64,000 nt of DNA from Nymphaea colorata (Eukaryota > Streptophyta > Magnoliopsida > Nymphaeales > Nymphaeaceae), in the NCBI RefSeq assembly GCF_008831285.2, contig NC_045142.1:8904713-8968712 (forward strand), in the 5' to 3' direction. Positions 1 through 11,708 of this stretch are shown one piece after another. Position 1 is the first letter of the stretch; the number at the start of each line of letters is the position of its first letter. The notes under the pieces are model-generated. The model worked only from the letters and a program-made list of their open reading frames with translations. It was not told the origin of the DNA and did no database searches. The position numbers and the translations under genes are program-made.

Positions 1-1676
1 ATGCTTCCCTCAAGTCAAAATGCGAAGAATTGGATTATTACTCCGAAGATAAGTAGGAGTGTGCGTATGACCAGAAGTGTTTTGGGAAAGAAGTAGAAAA
101 GTCACTTTTTTGTGTTTCTTAGAGGCTTGAAGGATGAATTTGAGGGCATTCAAAGTCAGATTCTTAACCATGGGGAAGTTTCTAACATTGAAGATGTCTA
201 CGCTAGAGTCGAGGCTGATGAACAAAGGCGACTTGTTATGATTGGCTAAGATTCCTTTGAGACCATGCCAGTCACGCAATCTGCTTTGGTTGGTCGTGGT
301 CCTAGATCGAGTCAGAAAGGCATTTGAAGGTGCTCACATTACAAAAAGAATGGTCAGATTGTTGATTTTTGTTGGGATCTCCATCCGAAAAGGAAGAATA
401 ATTGTGGTAATGACCCAAGAGCTATTCCTAAAGTTGCTAATTTTATTGGTGAAAAAAGGAAGATTACAGTCAATCAGATTCGTAAACTTCAAGCTTACTT
501 AAGCCGCATTGATGTTTACGAGGAGCCTTCTGATGATGTGAAGATCAATTGTGCCCTTGCCATGAGTGGTGATAAAGGTAATGCATGCATGGGTGAATGG
601 ATTATTGATAGTGGTTCTACACACCACATGACAAGAGATCCGAAGGTGTTTTAGGAATACCACCTCTCCTTTGGGGAAGAGAAAGTAGCTTTAGCCAACA
701 GATCTTTTATATCTGCCTGGAGTCTTGTACTGTTAAATAAATATTTAGTTCATAATGCCCTTCACATTCCACGTTTTCATTTGAATCTTTTGTTTGTGAG
801 CAAGATCACTAAAGAGTTGAATTGTACTTAATCTTTTTTGCTAATAGATGTGTTTTGCAGGACTTGGTGACAGGAAGGAAGATTGGGATTGGTTTGGCTT
901 CTGATGGGCTATATCGTCTATCATTGAAGGTTGTAACTGCTCCTATGAAAAAAATCAATGAGAAAAGGACTAAAGATGGTTAGATTCAACTTGTTTGGAG
1001 ATAACACGAGAGACTCATGCATCTTCTTTTTGTTTTTGGCATTTATTTCCTGATTTGTATTCCAACATTAATAAGGACCTAGTGTCATGTGAAGTCTGTC
1101 AATTGGCTAAACATGTTCCAGATTCATATTCCATTTATAAAAGTCGATCTAATAAAGCTTTTGCCTTGATTCATTTTGATGTGTGGGACACCTCAAGCAT
1201 TTCCCCTTGTCATGGCTTTCAATACTTCATTACGTTTATTAATGATTATTTACACACCTTTGTTTATCTGTTGAAAGATCGTAGTGAAGTGGCTCATGTC
1301 GTTGAATCCTTTATTTTCCTAGTAGAAACACAATATAATGGTTTTGTTCGGATGTTTTGATCTGAAATTCTCGTAAGTATGTCCCTTATTCTATTGAAAC
1401 ATTTTTTTGAAAAAAGGGAATTGTGTATGAGACATCATATATTTACACCCTACTTCAAAATGGGGTTGTTGAGTGAAAGAACCTCCACTTGCTTGATGTC
1501 GCTTTCGGCGATATATGCCTAAGAAATATTGGGGTGATGTGCTCACCAGTGCTTATCTTATCAACCATATGTTTAGTTGTGTGTTGAATGAGCGAACTCT
1601 TTAATGGTTGCCCGAGTCCTTTCACCCTCCCCCCTCATGTGTTTGGTTGTCTGCTTCATTCATAATCATTGTCCAC

Positions 1677-2392
1677 CTATGTCACACAGGTGCGGGTGCG
1701 ATGCAGGTGCAAATACGGGGATACGGGTGTGGATATGGCAAGTTTCACAATTTTTGGATATGCGGGTATGACAAATATAATATTCTCAAAAAATTATAAA
1801 TTAAAAAAAAACAAACAAAATATTGTTTATCACATGTATCCGTGTGACTTAGCTCAAAGCTTATGGTTTAAGGACTTATATTTTTCCCTAGAAATGAAAA
1901 ATTTGATACAATCTGAACAATTCTCTTTTGTCTCGCCTTAAACCCATGAACCAACAAAGAAGAGGCTGGACTCGTTTTCTCTTTTGTCTTTGTTTATGTG
2001 TTCATTATTTAGTAGATCTTGTCTCCATGATGATTGCGTTAACTTCGTTCAGAAAAAAATGCCTTCGTATATATATCAAAGTTGTATATTGAGAGGGAGG
2101 GAAAGATGGCCAACTTTAGTCTTGTATCGAAAATATCTAAAACAATAAAATAGGATATAATCTTGCCGCCCGCTTCACGTAACAGAGAACACCTCCCTCT
2201 TCGGCAGTGGGAGACCTCGACGGGTGAAAGGGAGAAGAGCTCAATCGGTTTTAAAATTGGGTTCTTTGGGTTCGGATTGCGTTTGAGCCAGACCCGTTCC
2301 AAAACGTATCTACACCGTATTCGTGTCCGAATTCCTGTATCGGCGTATCGATACGGATACGTGGGCTAAACCCATGTATCCGTGTGACTTAG
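1677..2392. mobile_element. Non-autonomous hAT-like element nested in the copia integrase
   Basis: The left end reads CTATGTCACACAGGTGCGGG and the right end, reverse complemented, CTAAGTCACACGGATACATG, forming an imperfect terminal inverted repeat. Flanking octamers are ttgtccac (1669-1676) and ccgtccac (2393-2400), 6 of 8 identical. Removing the element rejoins copia integrase coding sequence (FGCLLHS region to IDRWAIKG), which independently supports the boundaries. The right-terminal 20-mer also occurs internally at 1833-1852, so the element carries a duplicated end. No transposase is seen. Ends resemble those of the hAT element at 22782-25344. Confidence 0.7.
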
Positions 2393-3867
2393 CCGTCCAC
2401 ATGTCAAAAAAATAGATCGTTGGGCCATTAAAGGCTTGTTCTTGAGTTACTCTCCTACACAAAAAGGGCGTAAGTGCTTGGATCCCTCTCTAGGACATTG
2501 TTATGTGACCAAGAATGTGCATTCTTCGACCATATTTCCTACTTTAGGGAGAGATTTTGGAAAGAAAGTAGGAAGAGTATTCTCAATTGCAAGAAATTCA
2601 GTTTGCTGATTTCTTGGACTATAAGAGGGAACAACATAGATAAGCTGATGTGACCGAGCAATCTGGGAATGAAAATGAACCATAGAGTACTACAAGGCAA
2701 TGTGAAGGGTAGTGTGATCATTTATTTGGACAAGTTTACTCGAGGAGGCACCTTATTGAAGATGAAAAGAATGAAGACACCAATCCCAATCTTGAGATAT
2801 CCTCGGATGAGCCATGTGTGAGGAACATGATAAAGGTATCAAAAGTGATATGAATGCTGACATGATATCGGAGGGAGGACAAGGTTGCTCTTCTTTCAGT
2901 TTATGTGGATGATATGATAGTTACATGAGATGATAAAGAAGTTACAGTGCTGAAAAAGATGTTAGTTTCAGAGTTTAATCTCAAGGACCTTGGAAACTTA
3001 AGATACTTTCTTGGTTAGGAATGGCTAAGTCAAGCATTTGCTTCGTCTTAAATCAAAGGAAATACACTCTTGATCAGTTGAAGGAGACTGAGAAACTTGG
3101 CTACCTACAACCATCTACTCTAATGGATGTTAGTAGTAAGATCAGTATCAAGGATGGGAAGCCGCTTGATGATGAAGCTAAAGGGCAATATCAACGTTTA
3201 GTTGAGAAGATGATTGATCTCACACTCACTAAACCCAAGATCACTTTTGTCGTGAATGTGATAAGTGAATTCATGCATGCTCCTACTAATGCTCATTGGA
3301 AGGCTACTGAGAAGATCTTGTGCTATCTGAAGAAGAATCATGGTAAGAGCCTTTTATACACGAGACAAGATCAACTTAACATTGAGGAATACTCTGATGC
3401 TGATTGGGTCTACTGCATTGATACGAGGTGGTGTAGCACAAGTTATTGTGTCTATTTGAGAGGCAACTTGGTGGTATGGAGAAGTTAAAAAGACAAGATG
3501 TTTGTTCTCACTCGACTGTCGAGGCTGAGTATCGCGTTGTTGCTATGGGAGTTTATGAATTGCTATGGCTAAAAGTGTTGGTGGATGATATCAAGATTAA
3601 AATTGATGGGCCTGTGAAAATGTAGTGCGATAATAAATCTACAATAAACCTTGAAAACATTCCTGTGTTACATGATAGGACCAAACATGTGAAGATTGAT
3701 AACATTTCATTTGTTAGAGAATTGACTCCAATGAACTTGTCCTACCCTATATGAAGTCTGATGATGAAGTTGCAGATGTGTTGATAAAAGCTTTGTCTTC
3801 TATTTAGTTTGAGAAGAATGTAAGCAAGTTGAGCATGTTAGACCTGTATGCTCAACTTGAGGGGGAG

Positions 3868-4130
3868 TGCAACTGTCAACAAACATGTATCTGGATGAGT
3901 CATGGGTCCAAACCCGACCCGTCCACCTCTTAAGTTGCGGGTGATTAGCATGCACTTAAGAGAGGTGTTTAACCCTAATCTGTTTTTAATAAAAAATTTT
4001 AAAGAGAGAGTGCAACGGCTGCTATGGGCACCGTACTTCTCACCCGTGGTTTTTTCCTTGTGTTTGAAGGGTTTTCCATGTTAAACCTGCGCTTCTATCT
4101 TCTCTTCTTTGTTCTCCAATATGTCTACAC
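3868..4130 (+). repeat. 3' LTR of the copia element
   Basis: It starts directly after the polypurine tract GAGGGGGAG with TG, as copia LTRs do, and contains a TATA-like AT-rich stretch near 3988. The end is placed at a CA-type terminus near 4129. The 5' LTR is outside the window, so the end could not be checked by aligning the pair. Confidence 0.55.
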
Positions 4131-7100
4131 ATAGAATGCAATCAAAGTTATTGTTTGTATTTAGAGTTAACTCTTTTGGTAGATGACCTTACCCCCTGTT
4201 TGAATGGAGGGAAAATGAGAAAGGAATTGGAAAGTTAGCATCTGTTGGATGACTAATTAAAAAAGAAAAAAATGGAAAGAAAAAAAGTTTTGTTTGGGTG
4301 CAAATGAAAGGAAATGAAAAAGAGAGAAAAGAAATGACTAACTAGTGTATTTCCAATCCTTTCAAGAATGAAGGGATTGTGAAGAAAAAGAAACACCATT
4401 CCTTCCATTTCCTTTTCCCTCCCTTTAATCTCTCCCTTTCTTTTTCTTTTTATTCCTTCCACTAGTATCCTTTCACTTTTTGTTAGGAGGACTTAACATG
4501 GTTGAGAGGACAGATTTATTTGGAAAGTTCTGATTTTCAATGAAAAAAACTGCTGGAAGTTAGTCCCCCTTCATTTTATTGTCAAAAAATGATTTACACA
4601 TGTAAGGATAGGGAATACGCTGCCAAGGCAGTGCAGCTCGAGGACATTGCAGCAACAGAAAAAGAATTGACACTTTAACAGAAACTGTAATTGACTAGCC
4701 CGTCTCTAGCTTTTACATATCCCCATATCTAGAAAGTACAGCTCCTGCTTCTGGTGTTTGTAGCATGTCGAGCACTGTTATCTTGACCTAAGAGCCCACT
4801 GAGCCAATCCCACTTTCGTAGAATGCTTCTGCTGCCGTCCAGCATGCCGTTCAACCTTCTTTCCCATCCTTTGCTACTCTATATAACTGATTCTCTCATC
4901 ATGAAGCACAACTCCAATTAAAAGTACACTCATTTCGGCCTCATCTCCCCGCACCTTAACCTCAGTCATCTGAACCTGTAAACTTCCTTCCATATTATCC
5001 TTCCACACTGCATTAATTACTCTTTTGGATTTCTCCACATGGAGACAATCTGCCACCATCCTGCCTATACTTACTGATACGTGCTCATTACTGCAAATTA
5101 GACATGTAAATCATAACTTTTCACCAATTGCTCTTCTTCCTTCCACTTTAAACCAATAAATGCGTCTTGGCAAGTTTTCCATGTTGAATCTAGCAGATTC
5201 TTCATCTCATGATTTAGTATGTCATTAGCACCTAGTTCTTGAACACCACAACATCCAGGAATCGAGGGATCTAGCTTTTACGTAGCAACACTGGTTTGAA
5301 ATCAGTCCTACCCACAGTACCAAGCCATGGGACTGTATGCCTGTTAAACTGCTTCACTGTCCATTCTTACCCCCTTTACCACACTGCCAAGTATGAATTT
5401 AGCATCTGTCTTAAAGTAGGAGACCGTATGATTTCAGATAGCTTCTAAAGTTGATGATACATGTTTAGGGATGCCTATGAAGTAACTTGACCTTCTGGGC
5501 CAAGTAGGAGGGCGTTTAACCTAGGCTCAATCATTACCCTGCCACTATTTGGTGGTTTTATTTGTTATTAGATTAACAGAAAAATTCACAGGATATCTGC
5601 GCTTTGCAAAGAAAATTGAGAGGTTCATACAGTAATCTTCACCAAAAAAAAAAAAAAAAAGAAAGAAAAAGGAAAGAAGAAGAAGAAAAGAACGATGCCC
5701 TGAGGATCCTAATTGCGGTACTAACTACCATGAATCCGTTACCCGGGTTGAAGACAAGGATCTGGAGATTTGAAGGATGTCAACTCTACCAATTTGCTGC
5801 TGGACTACGGGATTTGCAGCTAGATTCAAAAGTATGCCAGATGGTTGACCTATCAGCTCTAATCAAGGATGAAAACAGCTTGGGTCTTGGTCGGTTATCT
5901 TTGAGTTTATGGTCATCTCTGAATTGATCCATATCCAATTTCGACACACTGTTTCATGTTCCATTGGTGGTAGTGAATAAGCTGAATGAACCAATCTTAG
6001 CATGTCCAAACTTGGTTGTTTTCTAGTAAGCTGAACTGAGAGCTTGTAACTGGACTTGCGCTAAACAATCTGAGGCCAAGCCAGCTCAGAGCAACAAAGA
6101 GTATAGTAGTAGACTTTAATCGAAGTTAATTTTAGAGTAGAATTTGAATTTTAAACATATTTGCCTGAAAACAAACTTTTCAACAAGTTCTTTTGCACAA
6201 GGTATCTGACATGATATGTTTATAGTGTTATTAATCGTTAGCAAAAGCTTTTAACAGTTGATCTGATGCAAGAACGTACAGATTGAGGCTGCCTGGAAGA
6301 TTTATTCAACCTTTCTTGCCACTTATCTATGTTTAGGCCAAAGTTCAATGGGTTCTTTTCTTGCTGAGAGCCTAGGAAAATAGAAGCAGCTTGGCATGTT
6401 TCCCTGCCTATGTTTGATCATGTCAAAGCCAAGACCCATGCCCAGTCAAAATAACCATCCAATTTACTCAAGGGAGTAGAAGGGACAAGGGGTTTCTTAT
6501 TTCTACATTGGCAAAAGCAAAGTTAGTCAGAAATAGAGGCCAACACTTTTTTGTAGTATGCTGAATCGGAATTATAGGGCATTTTGAGATGTGGATCAAG
6601 AATATGCACCCAAAATAGGGATTTTTATTTTATTTCATTTTCCTACTTTTACTTAAGAGATATGAACTAAAAGCCCATGGATCCATGTATCTCTTGCTGT
6701 CACGCTGAAGCTAGTTGCACTTTTGGCATGCAATTGCAGCAGGTTATAAATGTCACAAATATAAACTGATTTTGTATGATTTCAAGGTTCAACTTCCCAA
6801 GATTTCCATGTCACGCCAAGCACCCTATGGCCATGTGCTACCCTTCCTGAGGGAAGTCATAATAATTAGAAACCATCTTCTTCATTCCTTACTACATTGA
6901 TAACTAGAATGAAAAGGGCAAACGTCAGTGCACCTAAGTGCACCTAAGAAGAGACACCTTCATGGAATCCATGCCTTGTTATAAGAGAGCAATCTCGCCC
7001 TCTTACCCAGCTTTGATTCAGTGCACAAGGAGTTCTGGGTTTCGAGGTAGCCACTTGTGCATGGTCATAGTAAAACCCAAAATGATGCTTCCAGGGTCTT

Positions 7101-7600
7101 AGACCAAGGTACCCAACAAAAGGGGCCAAGCCGACTTGACTCATTGATAGATCCTAACATTCCTAGGAGAACTATTTGTTCAACCTTTCATTTTGTTGGG
7201 GCATGAAGTAGGGAATCCATTATGGATAGATCCGGAACTACATAAAACAAATTGAATATCAAATACAAATTTGATACCTGACTAATAATTCATATGGAGT
7301 TTCAGGACATAATTGGATTTTAATTTATCGGCCGAAATCTGATTTGGATAGATATATTTTTCAATAAACATCCTATACTCAATGCCGATAATATCACTTT
7401 AGATTTGGTTTAAAGTCGGATTCAGATTCAGAGAAGAATTCAATTATTTTATCCAAATACAAATCTAAATTCAAATCCAAATTTATACATATCCAAAAAA
7501 ATGGATATGATAAAATATGCATCCGATTCAAAACCAATACATATTTAAATCCAATCCGTCAATATCCTTAAAATCTAGTATACCCTTAAGCAGAGTTACC
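4131..7600. other. Intergenic region without recognisable gene
   Basis: No exon-like block with conserved protein motifs was found on either strand. There is a purine-rich stretch at 5640-5695 and an AT-rich stretch at 7180-7560 with recurrent 'aaatccaaat/ggatatg' words typical of decayed plant repeats. A short minus-strand open stretch at 4874-5059 has protein-like composition but I do not recognise it. Confidence 0.5.
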
Positions 7601-7619
7601 CCTGCATTCAAAGAACACT

Positions 7620-10510
7620 AGCAAATATCACTATTCTCCTTTGGCAGGAAAGGTAATGTTCATAGAGGCAATTGACGGCTTCATTCTTGCCTTACTGTGA
7701 TTGACAAATATATGACTAATGCCATTGCAAGGAAAATTCATCCTTTTGTTATCTTAACCATGCAAGCCAGTCCGGATGGATTCACTAATTACTTCTATCA
7801 AGAGTGTTAGGCAATGGTGAAGGCTGATGTTGTGATTGCTATGCAAAACATTTTCTCCTCTGGAAACATGGTGAAGAGTATTAATGAAACTGATATTCTC
7901 ATCCTTAAGAAAGAAAATTTCAAGAAAATTGAAAATTTCAGACTCATTTCCTTTTGAAACACTATATATAAGATCGTCGTGAACGTTATTGCGAATAGGT
8001 TGAGAATCTTGAGCCGTATTATTGATGTTAACCAAATAGCATTTTCGAAAGGGAAACATATCCATGATAACATCATGTGGGTAAACGAAATTATTAATTA
8101 TAAAGAGTTTTGGGACAAAGGAGGCTGTTGTCTTAAAGCTTGATTTGATGAAAAGCTTATGATATGGTCACCTAGCATTTCTTAGCCAATAGTATGCAAT
8201 TTTTTGGGTTTCATTCAAGATGGATTGATAGAATCATGTAGTGTATAACCTTAATGTCTTATTTGATTCGTGTGAATTGTAGGATGGGAGAGAAGTTTGA
8301 TGGGAGACGTGGGCTGCGACAAAGAATCCCTTGTTTCCCTTCTTTTTCTCTTTGTTATGGAAATGTTCAATAGATGCCTTGTCAAAAAATTGATTAATAA
8401 AAATATCCTTGTCCCTAAAATTCATCATGTGAGGCTTAATGGTTGTGCTATGTTGTTTGCCAACAATGTGATAATGGTGGTTAAGGTCTCAAAGATAACT
8501 ATTAGTACTATAGAAGCTATTTTGTAGGGCTTTGAATGCTTTGCTGGTTTGAAGGTGAACAAGCACAAGTTCGAGATTTTTGCTAGAACCACGATCGACT
8601 GCCATATGGGAGAAATTCAAAGTATTTTACAATGGTCATTTGGGGACCTCCCTTCGGAGTATCTTGGGTTGCCTCTTTTCTTGGGGAGTCTCACGAAAGA
8701 TCTTTGTTTGCCACTTCTCACTAAGATGGAGAAGAGGTTGGCTGCATGGAAAGCTCGGACTTTGTCCTACGTGGGCCGGCTATGCCTCATCTAGTATGTG
8801 TTGATGACTTTGCCTTACTATTAGATGATGGCCTTTAGATTGCCTAAGATCGTATTAAGAAGAATTGAGTAAACTTGTATTAAGTTCTTATGGAATGAGG
8901 AAGAAAGATCTGAACATATGCATTTAGTTAAATGGGAGAGACTGTATCTTTCTCTAAAGGAAGGAGGGGTTGGGATAAGAAGGTTGGAGGAAGACAACAG
9001 AGAGATGCTTGCTAGTAGGTGTAGTAGTCTTTTGACCAGTGGGGATCCTTGGACTAACATGTTTAAGGAAAAATATTTGATCTCTCATAGTCTTTGGACA
9101 CTCAAAAGATCCCCTAATCAAAGTTGGGGCTGAAAGGGATTGTAGTGGGGATGGAGTTGGACTCAAAACAAAGTTGAGTGGAAAGTAGGAAATGGAGAAC
9201 AAATAAGGATTTAGACTAACCGATAGCTAGGGCAAGTCCTCCTCCATAGAGTCGATGGAAATGGATGCACAATGATTTGTAGTGATGTTACGAACAATAT
9301 TCAAAAGCAACCTTGTGTAAGCCAAGAAAGTAAGCCCCTTCCTCTTGCTATGCATTTTGGAGTGTCTATTGCTAACATTCGGTTACGTGATGCCGATGAC
9401 ACTTCAATTTAGAGCGAGGGTGGCAAGGAGAGCTTCAAGGCAGGAGAGATTATCAAGAAGTGTAGTCCATGGCATTAGAGAATGGTGGCAGAAGAAATTA
9501 TGTATTAGCCAACCTCCATCCGAGAGTTGCTGGCATTTCTACATCGCTTGTGAAGGTACGCGCCCCACCCTTGACAGGAACCATAAGGTTGGGCTTCAGC
9601 TAGCTAACCATTGTTCTTTGTGCCGATGTGCTGAGGAGACGAATGCCCATGTCATGATAAAATATAAGTTAGCAAAGGAAGTTTAAAGATACATTACTCC
9701 AAAGTTTGGTAGAGTTAAATTCCCTCAAGGTGAGATTATATGAGTTCCAAAGATGGCTGCAAGCAAAGATCTTGGGGAAGTGGAGGCGTCAGTGCGAGGA
9801 TGTCCTTAATTGTCTGTTGGAATATGTGGCGTCTCAAGAACGTATGTTTCCATGACAATATTGAAACCTCAGTGAGTAGGCTCAAAAGAGAGGTTTTGAA
9901 GAGCTATATGGATGGTTTCTGCTTTGTCAAGTGGCCTCTTGAGACAGAAATTAAACTACGAATTTGGAAGGGAACTGGAATTTATTGTAAAGACACCATT
10001 AGATTGGCTAGAAATGGCCGGTTAATGAACATTGTTAGAGTCAACGATGATGGGCAACTATGTTGTGTGGTGATTGTCAAGGATCGTCGAAGGATTCACT
10101 AGAAATGGGAATCATGGAAGGATTCACGAAAGAGAAATGTGGTGCATATTCTTAGATTCTATATAGAATATGGTGGTGACTATACTATCGTTTCCCCTAT
10201 CAAAGATTGAATGAGGAGAATTAAGTAGTGGTTGGAAGGGCGAAGGCTAAATGCAGGTTGAAGCAGGCGTTTTGATCAAGTTCAGGTGAGTTTTTGTGAA
10301 GAAGTGTGCTGCTACAGCTGACATAAGCCGATTATGGATCATGCCAATGACCTTCATGACTATTTGGCTGACTTGAATGTGTAAATACATAGCTTGTAGG
10401 CTATGTTCTATAATAATTTTTTGTTGAAGCGTTAGACCAATTCTTTTGTGTTCATTGTTAAGGTTTTTTTCTGGCCTTCCCTTGTATATAATCATTTGTT
10501 GAAATAAAGG
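7620..10510 (+). mobile_element. L1-type LINE (non-LTR retrotransposon), degenerate, 5' truncated
   Basis: Conceptual translation across frames gives plant L1 reverse transcriptase blocks in order: SPDGFTNYFYQEC (about 7770-7810), VNVIANRLRILSRIID and FSKGKHIHDNI (7980-8070), RLNGCAMLFANNVIMV (8433-8478), GLKVNKHKFEIFA (8547-8585), SEYLGLPLFLGS (8657-8690), KRLAAWKARTLSYVGRLCLI (8735-8791), KWERLYLSLKEGGVGIRRLEEDN (8929-8998). They are followed by a zf-RVT-like block near 9490-9670 (TRPTLDRNH, HCSLCRCAEETNAH). The catalytic FADD of the polymerase reads FANN. Stops and frameshifts are frequent. No endonuclease domain precedes it. The 3' end is placed near an AATAAA-like motif at 10503. Confidence 0.85.
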
Positions 10511-11708
10511 TAGGGAGCCTAACCCCCAAGCAAGCTCTTTACTTCAACCATGCGAGCAGGATAATATTAATTTTTATAAGGAAACTAATATTGATTAACT
10601 ATTTAACCGTAAGCACCAATTCAGAATTATTAGGGTTGGGGGATATCAAACTACTAGGCAAAGAAGAATACATCCATAACTCCTAAGATACAGGTGAAAC
10701 ATGCAAAAAGGTAATCCTCATTGGATCAGGAAAAAGAGAGAAAAGGAGAGTCATTAAACACAAGCAACGACTAAATGGAAGGTAACTGCTGAAATTTGAT
10801 GTGGCTGACATTGAAGTTGATTATAAGCTACGCCCATCAACGGATGCAAGCCCTCTAAGCATAGTAAAAAGATGCATATTTCATTCATTCATTCCTTGAT
10901 CCCCTGGGATGTACTTTCACTTTCTGCAAATATGTCAAACAACATGGTCCAATACAGAGTTACTATAAGATCGTCAAATAAGATTATCAAGATTAATACA
11001 ACTACAAGGCCGCATAATCCTCCAAATGTGACACAAGCGGATACTGATACTAATAATAGTTCTATAATGGAAGATACATCACTTGGCTTGATTAAATCAA
11101 TTTTCATGAAGAAAACTAGGGCTCCCTGCACTTTTCTACACAGTGTACGGCTAACTTGCTATAACTCAAAAAGTGACGGGAGGTATTCTCCAACGAACAA
11201 GAGGCACCTGAAAACTTGGACTCGGGCAAAAGAAAATGAAATAATAAACATCGTCCTTTCTACTCAATAAGTTCCAACACATCCAACAAACTTGATAGCT
11301 TCACTCATAAAAAGAAAAAAACGAAGATAAAAACATAAGCAGATGAACATCATGCTGATAAAGGGAGCAAAGGCACCACAAACATCGGAAATCAAAGAGA
11401 AAGAAGTTACTATGGGTCCGACCAGTTTGGCATAAATAATCCAGTTGTTTCTTTCATCCCATTTTTGTGCCCCTTAGTGATGAAAAGCTTGCACAAGAAC
11501 AATAATTGCTCGACAGTAGTAAACAATTCATGAATGCCCAAGCCATTTTCTTCAAGATGGGCAAGCTGCGGCTAGGCAGATCCTTACCTCATCATACCAA
11601 CAGAGATGAACCTGGGATGTCGGATTCTTGACCTTCTGCTGCTTGAAGGTCTTATGCCCAAACACAAGCCTTGTTTCTTTCCCCTTCAAACATGGAAAAC
11701 ATGAGGCT
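10511..11708. other. 3' flank and probable 3' UTR of the pseudouridine synthase gene
   Basis: The segment lies directly downstream (minus strand) of the PUS5-type stop codon. No conserved protein was recognised. Open stretches on both strands at 10872-11270 overlap each other and look like chance. A poly(A) site could not be assigned. Confidence 0.4.

Larger units (their letters stand above)
1..4130 (+). mobile_element. Ty1/copia LTR retrotransposon, degenerate, 5' end outside window
   Basis: Domains lie in copia order on the plus strand. The gag end is at 120-240 (FEGIQSQIL, VYARVEADEQRRL). A damaged zinc knuckle follows near 330-400, with Tyr and Gln at metal-ligand positions. The protease motif is WIIDSGSTHHMT (598-633). 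Integrase pieces include VSCEVCQLAKHVP and WDTSSISPCHGFQYF near 1080-1240, and IDRWAIKGLFLSYSPTQKG near 2413-2470. Reverse transcriptase keeps LSVYVDDMIVT (YVDD) at about 2900. RNase H follows (YSDADW, STVEAEY) to about 3800. A polypurine tract lies at 3859-3867 and an LTR begins at about 3868. Many stops and frameshifts show it is dead. The integrase frame is interrupted by a 716-bp hAT-like insertion at 1677-2392. Confidence 0.9.

Noticed and set aside
10872-11270. 132-residue open frame on the plus strand and an overlapping 80-residue frame on the minus strand
   Set aside because: Both lie in the 3' flank of the PUS5-type gene, overlap each other and show no conserved motif.
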